Source of the DNA: Haplomitrium mnioides
Taxonomy: Eukaryota > Marchantiophyta > Haplomitriopsida > Calobryales
DNA: 49,481 nucleotides
Direction: 5' to 3'
NCBI GenBank assembly: GCA_049999725.1
Contig: JBNGIS010033817.1
Location: 1-49,481, forward strand
Positions 45,428 through 49,481 of the stretch are shown here, one piece after another. The first letter of the stretch is position 1. Each line of letters starts with the position of its first letter. Position numbers and translations under genes: made by a program. The notes beneath the pieces are model-generated. The model searched no databases. It saw nothing but the letters and a program-made list of their open reading frames with translations, and was not told the DNA's origin.

Positions 45428-45999
45428 CAACTTTTTTCTAAGCAATTCTAGCACTTCTGAATAAAAACACAAAACCACTTGTAGACCTTTGGTCAGTTGC
45501 ACTTCCTACCCAATTTGCATATGTAAAACTAGAGAGTTGAAATATATTGTTGCTGTCATAAGAAAATCTATATTGTAATGTGGATTTCATATACCAAAGA
45601 GTTCGACACATTGCATCCAAATAAAGCTTTCTTGGAACCTGCATAAACTGACTTACCAGACTTACAGCATAGCTCAGGTTTAGTCTGGTGATGGTGATGT
45701 AGATAAGGCTCCCAACCATTTGCCTAAACCTAGTTGGATCTTCAATCAATTCCCCTTCAAAACTGATTAGCTTGGTATTCAAAACTAAGGAGGTTGCAAT
45801 CAATTTGTAACCTATCATTCCGTATATTGATAGCATGTCCATAGCATAATACCACTGCATCATTTGGATTCCCTCCTCTATTTTCATCACCTCAATGCCG
45901 AGAAAGTGTATGAGCTCCCCAAGATCCTTCACATCAAACTTTTGCTGTAGTAAGCGTTTCACTTCATCAATGTCCTATACACTCCCTTGAAACAGCCAC
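45428..45999 (-). mobile_element. Ty1/copia retrotransposon, RT segment between two TIR transposons
   Basis: This is copia sequence bounded on the left by the right end of E2 and on the right by the left end of E3. It continues the copia element at 22182-22791. The upstream part (gag, integrase, start of RT, 5' LTR) must lie beyond E3, outside the window. Confidence 0.8.
45438..45985 (-). pseudogene. Ty1/copia reverse transcriptase C-terminal part and RNase H start
   Basis: The minus strand is open for about 180 codons, starting DIDEVKRLLQQKFDVKDLGE (about 45975). It then reads LIHFLGIEVMKIEEGIQMMQ, DPTRFRQMVGSLIYITITRL, NLSYAVSLVSQFMQVPRKLY, TYANWVGSATDQRSTSGFVF. These are copia thumb/connection and the first part of RNase H with the A-x-W-x-G and D-x-RSTSG motifs. 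The catalytic YVDD box would lie upstream and is not present. The frame is unexpectedly free of stops, although upstream at about 45979 a stop occurs. The protein is truncated on both sides by transposon insertions. Confidence 0.92.
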
Positions 46000-46879
46000 T
46001 ACTTTGAACCAAGAACAAGCTACTCAAAATGGGAACTTTTTTTCTGGGAAAAATTGTGATTTTTCATATTAAAAAAACATAAAAAGGAGGTTAATATTTA
46101 AAAACAAAAAGTATATGAGTTTTTTGGATTTGTTTTTGGTCGTTTCAGCAAGCATGATAGAGCGAAGGTCAATTTTGTTATGCAAAATCAATCAATATTA
46201 CAAGTTTTTATGAAAATATTGGAAAACTCAAATTTGTTTGAAAGCATGCAAATTATGATAAGTTTTCATCAAAAAATGCATTTATCATTGATTACAATTC
46301 TAAGCCCAAAAGTTTAAATACATGTCACAAGAAACTATTTTGAAATATGTTTCATTGCACAAACTTTAGGCGTGCGTAGACATGGTGCTCTTTTGAACTT
46401 TTTTGTTGAAAAACTATTACAAAACACAAAGAAAAAGCCTAAGGGGACTACAAGTCAAGGAAATGAGTTTGCAATGGTAAGCACAAAAACAAAGAAAATG
46501 AAACATTGCATGGATTTAGGAGCTTTATTTTAAACACTAAGAAAAAAAAGCTTTCAGTTTAAGTTGAAAATCTATGCAATCAAAAGTGAACGTAGGCTTT
46601 CAAAATGGTTCCAGCAATTAAAAATATTTCATAGTTCAACGAAGCATATACAAAAATGTATCATAGTTCAAAATCAAAAAAGCAGTAGCTAAGGAGATTG
46701 AATTAAGATTGTAAACAAGAAACATGTCCAAGTTTTAGACTTGATTCAACCAAACAAAGGTCCCAAGATCTACAAAAGAGTCTATAACTTATGTACAAAC
46801 AAAGTTGTAATCAATAGTCTTTGTGTGAAGAAGCTTAAAGGTTATGCATGAGAAGTAGAACTTTTGGAAGGCGTGGACT

Positions 46880-47212
46880 TCCACCCCAAAGTCTATGTGC
46901 ACATAGGAATCCAAACTCAACATGTGNNNNNNNNNNTCCACCCCAAAGTCTATGTGCACATAGGAATCCAAACTCAACATGTGAACACTCCACTCCAAAG
47001 TCTAGGCACGCTTATGAATCTAAGCTCAACAAGTGAACACTCCACCCCAAAGTCTATGCACACATAGGAATTCGAACTCACCAACTGAACACTCCACCGG
47101 AAAGTCTAGGCGCGCATAGGAATCCAAACTTACCATCTAAACACTCCACCCCAAAGTGTTTGCATACATAGGAATCCGAACTCACCATCTCGACATTCCA
47201 CAACAAAGATTG
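46880..47212. repeat. 52-bp palindromic tandem repeat in the E3 left subterminal region
   Basis: About six units of 52 bp: TCCACCCCAAAGTCTATGTG, then CACATAGGAATCCAAACTCA, then ACATGTGAACAC. The core TATGTGCACATA is palindromic. Two nearly identical units flank a 10-N gap (46927-46936), so the copy number is probably understated by the assembly. Confidence 0.9.
46927..46936. other. Assembly gap (10 N)
   Basis: Ten N lie between two identical repeat units, a typical place for a collapsed or unresolved tandem array. Confidence 0.97.
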
Positions 47213-47779
47213 ACAAGAAGCTAGGTTTTAGATTCCGTAGAAGAGTCTTTGTACGTTGTATGTTTCGCTTGCAAATCAAAGTCTATGTGCGCATAGGGTT
47301 CACACTTCTACAACCGAGGATAAAGACTATAAATGTTCTATTTTTGCAACAAACTCTATGCATGCAAAAGATTTTGATTTCTTATTTGGAATTTAAAAGT
47401 AAAAACGGGTACAAAGCTCTTCTTTTGAGTCAAACAACGCTACAAATTTAAATTTTTACAACAAAGTCTTAAAAAGAAAAAAAATTAAGTCAACTTGGGT
47501 AGATGCTTCAACAAGATAATAACCTTAAAAGTTGAAAGAAAAATACTTATATTTTAGAGATGAAAATATTTCTACGAAGCAAATAAAATTATTAACTTTG
47601 AATTAAAGTTTCATTTACAGAGAACAACATTCAACTTGGAATGATTTATGGTCACAAGTTCAAGTTGGCAAAAAATCCAACAAGTTGTTAAAACGATTTT
47701 CAAATACTTTTGGAAATGATCATCTTAAATTATACCAGATTTGCAAATACAAAATACAAAAAAAAATTCTTGAAGTACT

Positions 47780-49481
47780 TTAGTCGCTGGTCTTGATTTC
47801 TTCAAATTCAGCTTTAGAAGATTCATCAAGGTTTGCTTGATTTGTCTCAGTATTAATGACACTAATTGAATCTATTTGAAACATTTCAAGATTGAGGGTT
47901 TTTTGTCTTTCGTACTCAAATAGATTTGCTTTAATGGTAGCCAGAGTGGTTTTCCTCAATTGGTTTTTCTAGGTGAGTAGAAAATCAAACGATAGAATCG
48001 TGATTTGTGTCAAATCAAGTATATCAATATGTAGCTTGAATTTGCATTACCATTTTGTTGTTGCTATTTTTTTTTGAGAAGTATTGACCAAAACATGCAT
48101 CTTCAGCCAAACAAGCAAACCATTGAACTCGTATTCATTTCGGGTTTGGCGGATCTTCCTCACCAAATAACAAAACTTTGAGAACTTTGGCAACCCAAAA
48201 TGGTCTGCTCTTTGGATCCAGAGATACAACAACACAAATAAACATTTTAGCTTTCAAATCATGTAGATTGCCAAATTTATGCCCGTATCGAGTATTATGG
48301 GAAAGAGTCCATTCTTGGGCCTAGGTGCTCTATCATAGATTGCTTGATGTGTAGAAAGTATTTGTTGTACCGGGGTATCTTCTTCTGTTTGTGGAGGTTG
48401 AAGCTGAGAATCTGGACAAACATTTTGAAAATCATTACACGTGTTTGACTATTGTGAAGGTGGAAAAGGTAAATTGTGCTTCGAGTCGTCATCTTTTTGT
48501 TTCATGGATGTAAGCTGCAATCTCTTATTGGGTAAGAAAAATGTCATTCCACCATTGAATATCATAATCTGTAAAGAACTTGTAGCAGTTCTCACTTATA
48601 TTGTCCCTTATTGAAATTACCACTTTCTCGGCATCCACTTCTCTTTCTTCCTTTTGAGATCGTTTGATTTCATAATATGCCTTGAGAGGAATCAACATTG
48701 AACTTTAAATTTCTCTGTCCTCTTTAGGTAGGCACTTGAGTTGACAAATACTATCTGCAGGTAGCCAAAATTCATCTATTGAGAGCTGTTTGCTCCTAAT
48801 CTTTGTTTTGGAATCATTTAATTAGAGCTTGAATTGTTGATTAAAAGTAATATCATGTATCCTTTGAACCAGAGAAGGACTTTGCTGCAGAAACATTTTG
48901 AAATCCCAAGTTTCCAACAAAAGAGTCTTGTGAGGTTTAGGATTATAGGATAATTGAAGTGCCTTGCTGAGACTGGTGATCGTGAAAGCTTTGACACGTT
49001 TTAAACATTTCAAGAATCGGCTGAACATTTGATCAATTTGATCATCAGTATGGCCAACCATGAGAAATCCCACCTTGATTTTTCGAAAAGCATTCTTGGC
49101 AATAAAGAGACTAAGATATCCAAACATAATAGAATTCTTATTCTCTCGTGTTGTGTTGTCCAGCTGAAGATACAAAGTTGGAGGCAGCGGGCCTTCAAAG
49201 TCACATAATATTTTGTTGAGCACAGTAATTGTCAAATTGGAATTGCTTCTCAAGTTTCCGTACGTTAAGAAGACCCTCGAAGAGAGAGCATAATTGAATA
49301 TTAAAGCACCAACAACATGCACACCCACCAAACAATCCTTATCAATATTTTTTGGTGGCTTTGGTCAGTATAGAATAGCAATTTTCTTCTAATCTGTTCC
49401 ATCAATGACAATTCCCAAGTACTTTTGACCATCGGCATAACATTTTCTTTGATGGTTTGCAAGTTTTGATCTTTCTTTCAT
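47780..49481 (-). pseudogene. E3 putative transposase, catalytic and C-terminal part (DUF7869-like), partial
   Basis: From the right edge on the minus strand: YADGQKYLGIVIDG (with TD and a stop in place of MDQ), then a 170-codon open frame 48822-49331. That frame has VHVVGALIFNYALSSRVFLT, LPPTLYLQLDNTTRENKNSI, KIKVGFLMVGHTDDQIDQMF, LSYNPKPHKTLLLETWDFKM, SLVQRIHDITFNQQFKL. Further broken frames reach the C-terminus (LATIKANLFEYERQKTLNLE; ESSKAEFEEIKTSD) at 47780. This copy keeps the motifs that are damaged in E2, so comparing the two gives the family consensus. The acidic motifs suggest a DDE/D-type nuclease fold; the transposase role is inferred from the TIR element that carries it. N-terminal exons are off the window. 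Confidence 0.82.

Larger units (their letters stand above)
46000..49481. mobile_element. E3: second copy of the TIR transposon, left part (continues beyond the window)
   Basis: It starts TACTTTGAACCAAGAACAAG and is homologous over its whole visible length, in the same orientation, to E2 22792-26070. The content is the left TIR, the palindromic 52-bp array and the C-terminal half of the transposase on the minus strand. It is separated from the right end of E2 by only about 570 bp of copia sequence. Confidence 0.82.

Noticed and set aside
1-49481. tRNA, rRNA or organellar insertions
   Set aside because: No cloverleaf-compatible or rRNA-like sequence was noticed by eye. The CCA-ending segments found are primer-binding sites next to LTRs.

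Overview
ORGANISM AND CHARACTER. The window looks like intergenic, repeat-dominated DNA from a large land-plant nuclear genome. Evidence: plant-type Ty1/copia, Ty3/gypsy and LINE relics nested in one another, GT-AG introns, TATA boxes, a plant-style poly(A) signal, and no recognisable host gene. A non-flowering vascular plant (fern, lycophyte or gymnosperm) seems plausible from the style of the elements, but the sequence alone does not prove it. Almost every coding region carries stops or frameshifts. Two assembly gaps (N runs) are present. LAYOUT. 1-2.1 kb: unrecognised sequence, then a diverged relative of a large GC-rich LTR. 2.2-3.7 kb: 5' end of an LTR element on the minus strand. 4.4-5.2 kb: right-end fragment (E1) of an unusual TIR transposon. 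5.2-6.9 kb: decayed LINE reverse transcriptase. 8.0-16.6 kb: a Ty3/gypsy element on the minus strand with both LTRs and decayed gag-protease-RT-RNase H-integrase. 16.7-17.2 kb: fragment of a methyltransferase-type gene of the TIR family. 17.2-18.0 kb: gypsy gag fragment. 18.0-22.2 kb: AT-rich, unrecognised. 22.2-46.0 kb: a copia element whose RT/RNase H is split in two by a 22.6-kb insertion (E2). A second copy of the same transposon (E3) begins at 46.0 kb and runs off the window. THE NOTABLE SYSTEM. E2 (about 22792-45427; about 11.6 kb without a later insertion) has short terminal inverted repeats beginning TACTTTGAACC and two divergent multi-exon genes around a compact bidirectional promoter (29655-30120). 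The minus-strand gene encodes a putative transposase of the DUF7869 type (motifs DGMDQ, LQ-DNTT-ENKN, VGHTDDQIDQ). The plus-strand gene encodes what looks like a ParB-like domain followed by an amino-type DNA methyltransferase, with a DPPY-like DIPYG motif and, after it, a motif-I-like DLCSKSGTG. This motif order is that of bacterial N6-adenine/N4-cytosine methyltransferases and not of the eukaryotic MT-A70 family. Introns and subterminal regions of E2 carry separate minisatellite arrays of different period (24, 25, 30, 52 bp) that share one palindromic core, CATGCGCGCATG or CTATGCGCGCATAG. NESTING. A non-autonomous LTR retrotransposon (31814-42857, minus strand) with 4.5-kb LTRs and only a broken gag has inserted in one of these arrays, inside an intron of the methyltransferase gene, with a perfect 5-bp target duplication GAGTC. 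The order of events is therefore copia, then E2, then the large-LTR element.
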